DNA of 64,000 nucleotides from Platanthera guangdongensis (taxonomy: Eukaryota > Streptophyta > Magnoliopsida > Asparagales > Orchidaceae), in assembly GCA_039583875.1 (NCBI GenBank), contig CM077152.1, positions 17,781,059 through 17,845,058 of the forward strand. Direction: 5' to 3'. Position 1 is the first letter of the stretch. Every line of letters starts with the position of its first letter. Shown in pieces: positions 40,934 to 52,823 of this stretch. The notes under the pieces are model-generated. The model did not search any database. It was not told the origin of the DNA and saw only the letters and a list, made by a program, of their open reading frames with translations. The position numbers and the translations under genes are program-made.

Positions 40934-42780
40934 AATTCCCCCAAGCTTAGGTTTTGCTTGTCCCCAAACAAAGATATAAACACTAGCTAATCATAAAAGT
41001 GACTAATTCAAAAAGTTTTAATCATACTTACACAAGTACTATGCAAAATTATAGGTAGGGAGAATGTAAAGCGTAAATCTAAAACAATTATTTTGGTATG
41101 GTTTAACTTTTATAAACTTTACTTAATAAAAATAAATCATCCAGAATTTTGATGAAATTCTTTAAATAGATTTAAGCAAGACAATGAAAATGAAAAGAAC
41201 GTATTGAGTTATTACTAGATCCAAGCAACGCATTATAATTATATCAATTAAATAACAAAAATCTAAGTTTAAATCCAAAACTAAAACTGATTTACTTTTC
41301 TTCTTTTCTTAGTTGTTAAATAAAATTAAAAAAGGGCGTGAATCAAAAGAACTTAATAGGACCGAAACGTTTGGTTTAGGAATATGAATAGGAGTGGAAT
41401 TCAAATATAAACATGGAGGCTTAAAAATCACACTAAACCAAAACAACGAGTTTCAAAAAAAAATTTATTTTAAACAAAATATGTATAAATAAATTTATTT
41501 TTTTCTTTATGATTATTTATCTCTTTATTATTATTATTATTATTTTCATTCATTTTTTCACTTTTTTTTTCAATACATTGCTTTTGAGTACACTTTTTTC
41601 AACAATTTCTCCAAAGATAACACAAAATTTTCTATCAAAAAAAATTAGCGTGATTAGATAGGTAGGAATTTGGGCTTTGGTAAAAATGAAATGCTGTGTG
41701 GAGTTATCAAATGAATTTGGAAAAAAGGCTCAAAAGCGGCTAACTAGTGGTAAAAGATTTTAGGTTGGCAGAAAAGCTCAAACGTAAACAAAAATGGCCT
41801 AAAACATTTTCACGCTTTTTTTTAAATTTATTTAAAATATAGAGTCAATAAATTTCAAAAAGCAAGTTCGAGATAATAAAAGAAGATTGATGAAATTATC
41901 TTGAAAATAAAAATAATATGTGACTTGGATCGTTCATATCTACTACGTTATTCAAAATTTGGTCTTACAAAAAATATCTAAAGACGAAAAGGAAAATAAT
42001 GGATGATAAATTTTTAGAGAAAGTAAAGAAAATAAAGAACAGAAAACCATAATAGAAATGCATGTTTTAGAGAAATATTTTACCTTAACATGCTACCGTG
42101 AATTAGAAACACAGCATGACCAACATTTTACTTGTGAAATATGATTAAAAAGAATGATTAGAAAAATTATAATTAACTACGTTGTTTATAAAGAAGTTTG
42201 AGAAAAACAAAACATAAACATGAGGTACTTATTGAAATACCAAAATGCAGCTATATATATATAATAATTTTTTTTGAATTTGTTTTGAATTTTTTAAATT
42301 TTTTTAATTTTTTTGATATTTACAAAAAGCAAAAAGGAGGAACTCATCCCCCAAGCTTAAAATCTACATTTTCCGCAATGGAGAAGGAGGTCGGAGAACG
42401 AGAGAAAAGTAAAGTACAGAAATGAAAGACAGAATTGAAAAACAGGTACTTCCCCGGTTTTATGTTGCAGGGAAAGCTGAGTGATGTCGTTCCTCCATGC
42501 GTGTGCTGTGGATCTTCAGGAAACGTCGTCTGGTGGACTTTGTCATGGAATCAGAACCGTTGGAGCAGGCGATCGCAGAAGTTTCAGCTTGCCGGAGCCA
42601 TTCGGGGCAAAAATTGTAAAATAAAGAAAACAAAAAAAGATAACTTGGGTTGCCTCCCAAGAGCGCCCTTTGTTTAAAGCGTCGTTTGAGCTCGACGCAT
42701 CAAAATAAGATTGTCCCAAATATTGTTTAAAAATAAAGGTCGAATAAAGGTCAAAGTTTGTGAGTAAAATAAAGTGCAGA
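40934..42780 (-). other. RE5 3' noncoding region and polypurine tract
   Basis: AT-rich and without ORFs. The polypurine tract CTTGGGGGAATT (minus) abuts the 3' LTR at 40934-40946. A similar CCCCCAAGCTTAAAA recurs near 42348-42362, so a second internal tract is possible. This is where Athila env-like genes usually lie; none is seen. Confidence 0.65.
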
Positions 42781-43242
42781 TTAATCAAATGTTAGGACCG
42801 GAAAGATAGAGTTAACAGGGTTGAGACTGACATCATCACAGAAATACAGTTTAAGACGCTGACCATTCACTTTGAAAGTACCCTTATCAGGGTGGGAAAT
42901 TAAAACAGTACCATAAGAAAAGACTTCTAAAACAGTAAAAGGCCCCGACCAACGTGATTTTAATTTACCCGGGAATAAACGTAAACGAGAATTATAAAGA
43001 AGCACTTGGTCGCCCGGCTTAAAGATTTGTGGGTGCCTAAGATATCGATCGTGTAAACGCTTCGTCCGCTCTTTATAAAGTCTGTTATTTTCATAAGCGT
43101 AAGAGCGCCACTCGTCGAGTTCGTTAAGTTGAAATTTTCTAAAATCGCCGATAGAGTGGGGATCGAAGTTTAAAAATCGTAAGCCCCAAAAGGCGCGGTG
43201 CTCTAACTCTACGGGTAAATGACACGATTTTTCATAAACCAA
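42781..43242 (-). pseudogene. RE5 integrase C-terminal part
   Basis: After [20 protein letters not shown], the Athila integrase tail continues: [31 protein letters not shown]. It reads in the same frame upstream to about 43470, where the third catalytic residue ([10 protein letters not shown]) and WAYRTAYK are visible. It ends with its own stop. Confidence 0.88.
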
Positions 43243-43501
43243 CCGATATGGCGTACATCCGAGGGCGGATTTGTACGCTGTTCGGTAGGCCCATAAGGCC
43301 CATAGAGCATCGTCTAATTTGGCTGACCAGTCTTTTCTAGATGTTGAAACAGTCTTTTCTAAAATTCTTTTTATTTCTCTATTGACTACTTCGACTTGTC
43401 CGTTAGTTTGGGGGTGGTAGGCGGTGGAAAGCTTATGAGTAACGTCATATTTAGTTAGGATTTTTGAAAATTGTGCGTTACAGAAATGGGAACCCCTATC
43501 A

Positions 43502-44080
43502 CTAACGATAGCGCGCGACGTACCGAATCGAGAAAATAATTTTTTTTAAGAAATTAACTACGACTCGGGCGTCATTCGTAGGAAGAGCTTGGGCTTCGGC
43601 CCAACGCGAAACATAATCAACGACAACTAAAATGTACTTATTCCCGAAGCTAGAAGGAAAAGGGCCGACAAAATCAATCCCCCAGAGGTCGAAAACTTCG
43701 CACTGTAGGAAATAATTTTGTGGCATTTCATTTTTATTCGAAATATTCCCCGACCGTTGGCAACTATCACACCTACTCACAAAGGCATGCGCGTCTTTAA
43801 ACAAGGTGGGCCAGTAAAAACCCGCGCTTAACACTTTGTGAGCGGTGCGAGCAGCTTGATAGTGCCCACCTGTCGGTCCTTCATGCAAATGTTTAATAAT
43901 ATCTAATCCTTCATCAAAAGAAACACACCTCCTGATCACTTGGTCGGCACAAATTCTGAAAAGATGCGGGTCCTCCCAAAAATAGTTTTTCAGCTCAGAA
44001 AAAATTTCTTCTTTCGCTGAGATGAAAACTCTTTTGGGAGCACACGGGCCACGAGATAGTTGGCGATGCGGGTAAACCAA
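43502..44080 (-). pseudogene. RE5 integrase N-terminal and core part
   Basis: Zinc-binding H...H...CDSCQR region ([20 protein letters not shown], then RCDSC). The first core Asp follows in [15 protein letters not shown]. The second Asp (SDRGSHF) is read in the next frame, after a base change in the A run near 43545. The start of this frame overlaps the previous pol frame because a T was lost near 44005. Confidence 0.88.
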
Positions 44081-44223
44081 GGAGAAGTAGATGTGTTAAT
44101 TATGAACAGCTTCTCATCAGGGAAATAGTAATGAAAAGAATTTTCGTCTAATTGTTCTATAAACGGGTTGTCTAGGCGCGAAAGGTGGTCGGCGGCCAAG
44201 TTCTCGGCACCTTCGCTTATCAC
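43990..44223 (-). pseudogene. RE5 RNaseH-integrase connection
   Basis: [16 protein letters not shown] is the standard Athila sequence joining RNaseH to integrase, then [12 protein letters not shown]. It is in a different frame from both neighbours: one extra base near 44219 and one lost T near 44005. Confidence 0.82.
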
Positions 44224-45055
44224 GGATCTCTAAGTCAAACTCCTGGAGGAGTAAGACCCAGCGAATCAAGCGAGGCTTGACATCCATTTTAGAGAGAAGA
44301 TATTTGAGGGCCGAGTGGTCCGTAAAAACAATAATTTTCGAAAGAGTAATATAAGGGCGAAATTTGTCAAAAGCGAATACTACAGCTAAGAGCTCCTTCT
44401 CGGTTGTGGTGTCATTTTCCTGTGCAGATGTGAGTGTTTTACTAGCGTAATAAATGTGGTGGAAGTTTTTGGAAATACGTTGACCTAGTACGGCTCCCAC
44501 CGCATAACTACTCGCATCACACATTATCTCAAATGGAAGATCCCACACCGGAGCTATCATGATTGGGGCATTAACTAATTTTTCTTTTATTAAATTGAAG
44601 GCAGCTATACAGAGGTCATCAAAGATGAATGGGGCGTCTTTTTCTAAGAGATGGGTAAGGGGCTTGGTAATTTTGGAAAAGTCCTTTATGAAGCGGCGGT
44701 AGAAACCCGCATGACCCAGGAAACTTCTTATAGCTTTTATGTTCGTAGGTGGCGGCAGCTTCTCGATAACTTCTATTTTCGCAACGTCTACTTCAATACC
44801 ACTTTCAGAAATTTTATGTCCCAAAACTAACACTTCCCTCACCATAAAATGACATTTTTCCCAATTTAAGGCGAGGTTAGTTTCTTCGCATTGCTCTAAG
44901 ACTTTTTCAAGGTTCTCTAAGCAACTATCGAAGGAATTCCCGAACACGGAGAAATCATCCATGCAAACTTCCATAATGCTTTTTATGTACTTGTCAAAGA
45001 TGGCGAGCATACATCGTTGGAATGTAGCCGGCACATTGCACAATCCAAACGGCAT
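44117..45055 (-). pseudogene. RE5 RT second half and RNaseH
   Basis: [16 protein letters not shown], catalytic [10 protein letters not shown] (M in place of Y/F-V), then [24 protein letters not shown], the RNase[28 protein letters not shown] and [10 protein letters not shown]. Upstream it joins the PR-RT frame directly across a TGA (CGA expected) at 45182-45184. Frame is lost after LEIRDK. Confidence 0.92.
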
Positions 45056-45181
45056 TCTTCGGTAGGCGAAGGTGCCGAAGGGACAAGTAAACGTAGTTTT
45101 CTCCTGGTCCTCGGGGGAGATGGGGATTTGAAGATACCCCGAGAGCCCATCGAGAAAACAATAAAAGCTATGTTCGGAAAT

Positions 45182-46945
45182 TCATTCTAAAATCTGATCA
45201 ATGAACGGCAAGGGGAAGTGATCCTTGCGGGTGGCGTCGTTCAACTTACGGTAATCTATACACATTCGCCATCCGGTCACCGTCCGAGTCGGGATTAATT
45301 CATTATTTTCATTACTTACGACCGTTATCCCTCCCTTTTTTGGTACTACCTGTACTGGGCTAACCCACTTACTATCGGATATAGGATAGATAATTCCTGC
45401 GTCTAACAATTTCATAACCTCGCCCTTAACTACGTCTTTCATGTTTGGGTTTATACGGCACTGAGGTTGTATAGAGTTACGTGAATTATCTTCCATTAAG
45501 ATTTTATGAGTGCAGAAAGATGAGCTTATGCCCTTGATATCAGATATCTGCCAAGCAATAGCTTGGCGATGCTTTTGTAAAATTGAAAGAAGTTTATCCT
45601 TTTGTGCATCCGTGAGGTAGGCCGAAATTATGACAGGCAGCTTGGAGTCTTTTTCTAAGAAAGCGTATCGAAGATGCTCTGGTAGTTCTTTCAGTTCCAA
45701 GGTAGGGGGGTCATCATACGAGGTTTTGGAAATTTGTTCTTTTTCAAAAACTATGTCCTCGTACACTTTTTTATATGTAAAATTAAAAGGGGTGTTGCTA
45801 GCGGCCATGGCGGCTTCGTGCAGCGATTCAGTTGGAAAAGTAGAAGAGGAACAGAAATCAAAAAATTCTTTTTCAAAATCAGAAAGGCGAGTGGAGGATT
45901 CTTCACTTAGGTGTAGAGATTCAGTTGGAGGAGTAGGAGAGGAACAAAAATTGGAAAATTCTTCTTCAAAATCAGAGGTGTGAGAGAAGGATTCTTCACT
46001 TACGGTATGCATGAAAAAACAAGAGTCATCATTAGCTAGTGTGTTCTTCATCGAGGGGGTGATAGAGAAAGTTACCTCATCGTCGCCCACTCGAAGGAAG
46101 AGCTTATCATTGCTTACGTCAATGATAGCTCGGGAGGTGGCAAGGAAGGGTCGACCAAGGATCAGGGGAACCTCGACGTCTTCTTCGATGTCCAAAATGA
46201 CAAAGTCCACCGGGAAGATGAACTTGTCAACTTTGACTAGGACGTCCTCCACTATTCCTAACGGGTATTTTACTGATCTGTCGGCGAGCTGGATACTCAT
46301 GCGTGTGGGGTTGAGACTACCAATTCCTAACTTTTTAAACAACGATAGGGGCATAAGATTAATACTCGCACCTAAGTCGGCTAAAGCGTGTTTGACAAAG
46401 AGATCACCAAAGACACACGGGATAGAGAAACTACCCGGGTCACTGATTTTCTTCGGTAATCCGTTTGTCAAAACCACCGAGCACGCGACATTTAACGTGA
46501 CATGAGAAAGGTTCTCTAACTTCTTCTTGTTGGTTAGGAGGTCCTTAAGGTATTTTGCGTACTTAGGCATCTGGGATATGGCTTCGTGGAAAGGCAGATT
46601 TATGTGGATTTGTTTAAACATTTCTAAAAAACGGGTGTATTGATCATCCTGTCGTTGTTTATTAAGTTCGGAAGGGTATGACGGGGATGGATTATTTTTA
46701 AAGGTGGGTGGTGGAGTGAGTTGTTTTTCTAAAATAGGAGTGATAATTTCTTCGACAGAGGGTGAAATTTTTAAAACGGGAACGAAGCTTTGATTTTTTA
46801 AAGCGGAAGCGGAGATTGCCTCGGGCTCTTCACTTATCATACCAGGAACTTTCTTCCCACTCCGAAGAGTTATAGCTTTTGCTTGCTCTCTCGGGTTGGG
46901 CTCGGTATTGGAAGGAAGAGACCCTACGGGTCGCTTAGAAATCAT
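45182..46945 (-). pseudogene. RE5 gag tail, protease and RT first half
   Basis: Begins in the linker after gag (AKAITLRSGK is typical Athila), then a P/E/S-rich region. The protease ADLGASINLMPLSLFKKLGIG uses the Athila D-L-G type site. VPLILGRPFLATSRAIID follows. RT begins at LRYAFLE, HRQAIAWQISDIKGIS, then VQVVPKKGGITVV, GWRMCIDYRKLNDATRKDHFPLPF. The frame continues upstream into gag across a single TAG at 46964-46966. Confidence 0.92.
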
Positions 46946-46963
46946 TTTAGCGAGCTGTCCTAC

Positions 46964-48226
46964 CTAATTTTCTAAATTTTTAACACTTCCAGTTAAGGTT
47001 CTAATCGTAGCGTCATTAGCATTCATGTATTTTGAAAACATTTCCTCCAAATTTGGAGGTTTTGGAAAACTTTGAGGAGGTGGTGGGGGTGCAGAAAAAT
47101 CACTTTGCGGTGGCGGGCGCACAGCATTCGATGGATTGCTCCACGAAAAATTCAGATGATTTCTTAACGCGGGATTATAATTATTCGGAAAATTAAAATC
47201 AGGAGGATGATAATTCGCAGCAGAAAAATTATTAAAAGCAGTTCTAGGCATATTATTTACATAATCCAAATGTTCGGCGGGAGGAGTTGTAGATTCCCAT
47301 ACCTGAGGGGCGGAGGCAGCAGTCATCTCCGTAATTTTTTTGCTTAATATTTCAACTTGCAGTGCGAGTTGGGAGACGTTGTCCACTTCAAAGAGACCTG
47401 CAGGTTTGTTTGGGCGGGACCTAGGCACATTCCAATGGTAAGTGTTCATGGCCATGTCTTCAAACAGCTCAAGAGCTGCTTCCGGGGTCTTATGGTTTAA
47501 AGTACCGCCAGAAGCTGCGTCTATCATTTGCTTTGTGCTTTGATTTAGCTCATTATAGAACGTCTGCACCTGCAACCATACAGGCAGAGCGTGATGTGGG
47601 CATCGTCTTAATAATTCTTTAAATTTTTCCCAGGTTTCGTAAAGGGTCTCAGAGTCTATTTGTCCAAAGGCAGAAATGTCATTCCTAAGTTTTGCAGTTT
47701 TAGCAGGCGGAAAATACTTGGCCAAAAATTTTTCAGTTAATTGCGTCCAAGTAGTTATGCTATTTTTAGGAAGGGTGTTCAGCCACTGCTTAGCCTTAAT
47801 TCTAAGAGAGAAAGGAAATAATCTTAGCCTAATAGCATCATTTGTGACACCATTTATCTTGAAGGTGTCACAAATCTCAAGAAAGCTGGCTATGTGTGCG
47901 TTCGGATCTTCATCTTGAAGCCCGTCAAATTGCACATACTGCTGCACCATTTGAATTATGCTAGGCTTCAGTTCGAAATTATTATTATTTATTGCAGGGC
48001 GAACTATACTAGATTCTGTACCCTCGAGATTCGGTCGTAAATAATAGGACATAGGCCTTTGCACGACTTCCTCCATGTTGGGTTCTGCCATTCTTAAGGT
48101 AGAAAATGACTCGGAATCCTCAACCGGCACTTGGGTAGTAGGGCCTTGAAATCGCGATCTTCTCCGAAGAGTACGCTCAAATTCGTGGTCCAGGTCCAAA
48201 GTAACCGACGGACTTCCGCGGGTCAT
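46964..48226 (-). CDS. RE5 gag
   Basis: A 420-codon Athila gag starting ATG 48226. FELKPSIIQMVQQ, FDGLQDEDPNAHIASFLEICDTFK, then DAIRLRLFPFSLRIKAKQWLN, TTWTQLTEKFLAKYFPP, then RRCPHHALPVWLQVQTFYNEL. No zinc knuckle, as is common in Athila gag. It stops at a TAG where Gln (NQVGQLA) is usual, and the protease frame continues immediately. It would form the particle shell. Confidence 0.92.
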   Translation of the reverse strand: MTRGSPSVTLDLDHEFERTLRRRSRFQGPTTQVPVEDSESFSTLRMAEPNMEEVVQRPMSYYLRPNLEGTESSIVRPAINNNNFELKPSIIQMVQQYVQFDGLQDEDPNAHIASFLEICDTFKINGVTNDAIRLRLFPFSLRIKAKQWLNTLPKNSITTWTQLTEKFLAKYFPPAKTAKLRNDISAFGQIDSETLYETWEKFKELLRRCPHHALPVWLQVQTFYNELNQSTKQMIDAASGGTLNHKTPEAALELFEDMAMNTYHWNVPRSRPNKPAGLFEVDNVSQLALQVEILSKKITEMTAASAPQVWESTTPPAEHLDYVNNMPRTAFNNFSAANYHPPDFNFPNNYNPALRNHLNFSWSNPSNAVRPPPQSDFSAPPPPPQSFPKPPNLEEMFSKYMNANDATIRTLTGSVKNLEN

Positions 48227-48823
48227 ACACTAGAATAAGAGAGGAGAAGAAAGACTAGAAAATAAAAAAGCTAATGAAGTTCGAAATTTTTTTTTTTTGA
48301 AATAGATTTTTATGTTTTAACTCCCGAACTTCCCAAGGGCTACCCGGTGAAGGGTTCGCAAGGTACTAGACAAGATAGTGGCATTTAGAGCCACTTTGCC
48401 CTTTTCGAGAGAGTTAGGTGGTGTAGAAAAATTTGTGATGTGGGTTTCTATTAAGTAGGCGGTAATTAAAATCCAGGCATTTAACTCCGAGCGAGTAGGC
48501 GGAAAATAAAAGCTACACTCACGCACTCGACAAAAAATTAAAACACACCCACTCTACAGAAAGTAAACACACTCTACTGAAATAAAGCCTGCCAATTAAC
48601 TTAAGTGAGTAGGCGGAAAAATAAAAATACGCACGCTTGCTTGAAATAAATCCAGCCAATTAACTCAAGTGAGTAGACGGAAAAATTAAAAATACGCACA
48701 CTTGCTTGAACAAAATCCAGCCATTTAACTCAAGTGAGTAGGCGTAAAAAAATTAAGGAGGGTGAGAAAGAGAAGTGATAAAATTAATATATTCGTGTTT
48801 TCAATTTATCAACGAGCGTTGCC
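48227..48823 (-). other. RE5 5' leader
   Basis: Between primer site and gag. Contains three tandem, imperfect units with GCCAATTTAACTCAAGTGAGTAGGCGG-like content (48470-48750). No ORF. Confidence 0.55.
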
Positions 48824-48841
48824 TCCCCGGCAACGGCGCCA
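48824..48841 (-). promoter_or_regulatory. RE5 primer-binding site (tRNA-Asp type)
   Basis: Minus strand TGGCGCCGTTGCCGGGGA, the usual Athila primer site, 6 bases from the 5' LTR. Confidence 0.9.
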
Positions 48842-48847
48842 AAAACT

Positions 48848-50644
48848 TGATTGTCTCTTAGATATCTGCAAGGAGAAAATAACCAAACTAACAATTCAAC
48901 AAGGCAAGTATACCTATCGAAATGCAGCTAGGGGATACAAGTGTCGTATTGAAATTCAGGAACAGTTGAGTAAGCTTACTCACACGAAATCTATTATTTT
49001 ATCGACGAAAAAATTAGGTTTTTTAGACAAAGGGCTAAACGTACTAAAGGAAGAGAACTACTTGCAATGAAAGAGAGCTACTTGCATGAAAAGATAAAGA
49101 GAGCTAAAAGAGCGATTAAACTTAAGCTTAGTAACGATGACGGGAAAATGTACTCGATCAGAAATCACCTCGGCAAGAGTGGTTAGAAAAATACGATAAA
49201 TAAACCTAAGCTAATTAGGGTAAAGGGTCCTTGACCGTGGAGGTTCCATAAATATTGACACGCTTCTCTCGAAGGTCGTGCCTAACTGAGTTTAGGAAGG
49301 TCCGACCGACTCTCGCCTAAATCGGAGGCCTAAAACTCGCTTTACGCGGTGAACCCCGCTATTGGATTTTACTCCAATCCGGGAGATTTGAACGTCTGCC
49401 TCTCTCGAGGGGTGCGAACAACTCCCTTTACTCTTGAGTGCTCATTTCAAACTTTCGGCCTCTCGGCTAGCCCAGAATGAAAACAAAGGTGGAGAGTATA
49501 TATCGATGATATACCTCCATCCCGTGATAAATCAAGAGTAATTCAAGGCTAAACCCTAAAAAATAAAAGGTAAGATTCAAAGCATCATAACCTAATCACT
49601 CGAACCTCAGATCATTAAGATCGAGTACATGGAGGATTAGTTAATCATGGTGAGGTAGAAGAGGGGGGATGAGTAGAAGAAGAATAATGAAAACAGAGCA
49701 GAAATGAAAAAGAAAACAACACTTTTTATTAATGGAAACATGGATCTTACAGCTTGAAAACCAGAGATTACAAGTGCATGGAAAGGTAAACTACACTATC
49801 ATTAACATTATACTACAAAACGAAGCTAGGAACTAATACAGGGAAAGCATAAAGCTAGAGCTAAGAACTAAAAATAAAGAGACTTGCTTAAAAAAGTTCA
49901 AAAATACAAAGGACAGAACCTCCCCTCTCAATCCAAAAAGTCCCTAAACCCTTAGAGTTGGGCTCTATTTATAGAATTTTTCGGGTCGGGTCACGCCCCC
50001 CTGTCACGCCCTGGTCGGGCATGACCCTGGGGCGTGACACATTCGGCGCGACTTTTTCGGGCTGGAATTGAATTCTGACGAAGTAGTTGAGGTACACGCC
50101 CACAAGTCACGCCCTGGTAGGGCGTGTACCTGGGGCGTGTTCTTTGCGGCGTGACTTTGTTGAGCTGAAATTGAATGCTGGAGGTGACGGGCGGAATTGC
50201 TGAAGTACACGCCCATATGTCACGCCCGGGTCAGGCGTGACCCTGGGGCGTGACACTTTCGGTGCGACGGTGGAGCGGGAAAAACGAGCGCGCTGCGGCG
50301 ATTCCTCGGAACCTGGGGACACGCCTCTAGAACACGCCCGTGTCGGATGTGACACGGGCGTGACAGAGGGCGTGTACACTAAGTTTCCATGGAATGCAGT
50401 TTCGGACCAATTGCTTCATTCCTCTGGGTTACACGCCCTAGGTACACGCCCCGGTAGGGCGTGACCTTGGGGCGTGTCACAGCAAAATTCGGCTGAAAGC
50501 CGTGAAAACCTGCAAAAAGCAGAAAAAATGCATTAGCGACAAAAATATATACAAAGGGGAATCAAAATAAGTACTTTACAAGACATGATTTGCTTTAAAA
50601 CCCCGAAAATATCCTAATAAAATTGACTGCAAACTGTATTATCA
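48848..50644 (-). repeat. RE5 5' LTR
   Basis: TGATTG...TATTATCA. It carries the same GTACACGCCC array as the 3' LTR at 49985-50480. Confidence 0.94.
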
Positions 50645-52818
50645 GACACGGGCGTGTCCAAGGGCGTGTCCTGCTCGGGTTGAGCAGATGGGCGCGTGGT
50701 CGACGAAATTCGTTCGACGAATTTTCGGGAGGTACACGCCCGTGACACAGGCGTGTCAGGAGGCGTAACCTAGGGCGTTTCCTCCCTTGGTCGACACTAG
50801 AGTTTTGATCGACGAACTGCGCTCGACGATCGTCGAGTATGGGGTACACGACCGTGTCACAGGGCATGTCCTGTTGTGTCGAGCAGTCGACACTTTTCTC
50901 TCGAGTAGGTGGAAAAGCACTCGAGTAAAGGGGGGGTGACACGGGCGTGTCATCCTTTTGACGCGTGCGTGTCCTATCTGGGTACTCGAGTAGTTGGTTT
51001 TCTCTCGAGTAAGTCCTCTCGAGTAGGTCTTGAGTGGGTTATACGCCCCGTGTCATGGGCGTGACTAGGCTGACACGGGCGTGGCATGGGCGTGTCACCT
51101 TGTCGTAGATAAGTAAGAATGAGTCGGTTCGTGTACCGCTTAAGGTACACACCCTGTGACACGGGCGTGTCACAGGGCGTGTCGGGGCCGAAAGGTGATT
51201 TTTCAGAGATTTTGTGGCCATTCATTTCCCTATCCTGAATCCAAGGGCTGGGCTCTGTCCAGGTGCTTATATGGCCGAGAACTGAGAGCAATTCCCCTTT
51301 ATCTTTATCTTCTCCTTCATCTCATTTCATGAGAGAGAAAGAGAAAGGGAGAGCAAGGGAAGGAAAGGAGAAAGCAAGCTAGCTATTGGAGGAGCTGCGG
51401 AGTGCGGATTGAAGATCTGAGAACGGATTCGTGAAGGCAAAGCCAAGGCGGTGACTTCCATCTGGCTACTTCATGGCGCCAAAGCGATCTTCAAGGGTAA
51501 CGATCTGCTTCTTGGACATCGAAGTCCTTTCGTTATGCATATGCATGGAATCCTCCACCAAGAGCTGGATCTCGTAAGCGATTCCGTGGTTGGGTCGCCA
51601 TCTAGAGCCGGAATTATGAAGTACGGCATAGACATGCTGTGTGAAGCCCATCTGGACCGTTAGTCTGGATTTGTGATGATCATGGGTAAACCCGAGAAGA
51701 CTCTGTGGATTTGATGATATGAAATATATGCTTTGTGTATTGGATGAATGAATGTTATGTGATGATGGTTATGGATGTAGGGAGGCTTTGGTTAAGCTCC
51801 TGGTTATGTTGAGAGGTCAATGGGTAGCATGTCTGGGGAAACGCGGAATGAACCTGGCTTGTTACACCACATGGTGTGGGTTGATCTGTATTAGTGAGGA
51901 TCGATGGGTGGCAATGTTAGGGTGGAAGTGAGGTGGACCCTACTTGCTGCACCACATAGTGTGGGTCTATCGGATATAGGTGAGGGGTCGATGGGTAGTA
52001 ATGCCAGGGGAGCCTCGATAGACCTGGCTGCCACACCATATGGTGTGGGTCGATCTGCTCTAGTTGTTTGTGTATGCTGTGAGGTAGTACTTCTGAGTGG
52101 TATGGACAGGATGTCGCCAATAGTGAGATTGGTGGACTAGGATTGAACCGCCCAACCAACAAGTCAAGAGCCTCGATCGGCGGTGCATGACCGGTATATC
52201 CGGTACACCACTAAAGTGCCCTGAGTGCACGAAGCGTCTGGTGGATACCGGCATTTGTGATATGAATGTGATTGGTAGATTTGCTCGATTGAAAAAGATT
52301 ATGATGATGGCAAGGCATACAGGGAAGGAACCACTGCCCCGGATAAGGGGTAGGGTCGTTATATGTGGTCAGCTAATGCTGACCGTTACTTTATTTTCTA
52401 TTTGGATTAGATGGCTAATTGCAGGTGTTGCTGCTTGAATGGTAATGAGCGGAATGGAAGGATTGTTGCTAAAGGCCCTTGAAGTTCGTGCGAATCGTGG
52501 TTAGATTTCATGTGTGGCCGGTCTGCGTGCCGATGTACGAAAATGTATGTGCAAAGAAATATATGTAAGGCCTTAAGGGCAGTGTGTGTGAGTTGTATAC
52601 ATTCCTGATTTGGATATATAAATATGGAGTTTATATAGTAGTGGACATTCTCTTAGTTGAGTTCATGTTAACGTAAAATGCTGCGCTAGAATGAATTGAG
52701 TTAGGATACGAGTAGATTTTGATTTCCACAAGTAATTCCGCCGCTTGTCTGTGACATATGGCGTGGGGCCCCGGCCGAACCCACCGTTATATGTCATGTG
52801 ACGAGTGGAGGTGTTACA
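50645..52818 (+). repeat. Solo LTR, main part
   Basis: 50645-51185 holds six blocks of GACACGGGCGTGTC-like palindromes before the probable TATA (51266). After it, a GA-rich stretch (51330-51380) follows. Near 51860-52050 there are three units with ACCACATGGTGTGGGT. It has a GTGTTACA end. Open frames here are short and unrecognisable. Confidence 0.8.
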
Positions 52819-52823
52819 AGAGG

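Larger units (their letters stand above)
39139..50644 (-). mobile_element. RE5: Athila-type Ty3/gypsy element
   Basis: LTRs 39139-40933 and 48848-50644 (about 1.8 kb, about 2% different by hand). TSD GACAC is at 39134-39138 and 50645-50649. A tRNA-Asp primer-binding site is present. Gag, protease, RT, RNaseH and integrase read on the minus strand. Gag type, primer and long LTR all fit Athila. No env-like ORF remains in the 1.8 kb between integrase and the 3' LTR. Two nonsense codons and three frameshifts break pol. Confidence 0.95.
39084..52818 (+). mobile_element. Solo gypsy LTR split by RE5
   Basis: The left end TGTAATAGCCCAAATTTCAG (39084) and right end GTGGAGGTGTTACA (52818) are TG...CA termini. 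They are flanked by a perfect AGAGG duplication (39079-39083 and 52819-52823). Without RE5 the LTR is about 2.2 kb and has no internal region, hence a solo LTR left by LTR-LTR recombination. A likely TATA (GCTTATATGG) lies near 51266. LTR size and TGTAATAGCCC start recall Tekay/Del-type elements (inference). Confidence 0.82.

Noticed and set aside
40934..42780. Possible env-like gene of the Athila element
   Set aside because: No open frame or membrane segments; AT-rich with frequent stops.
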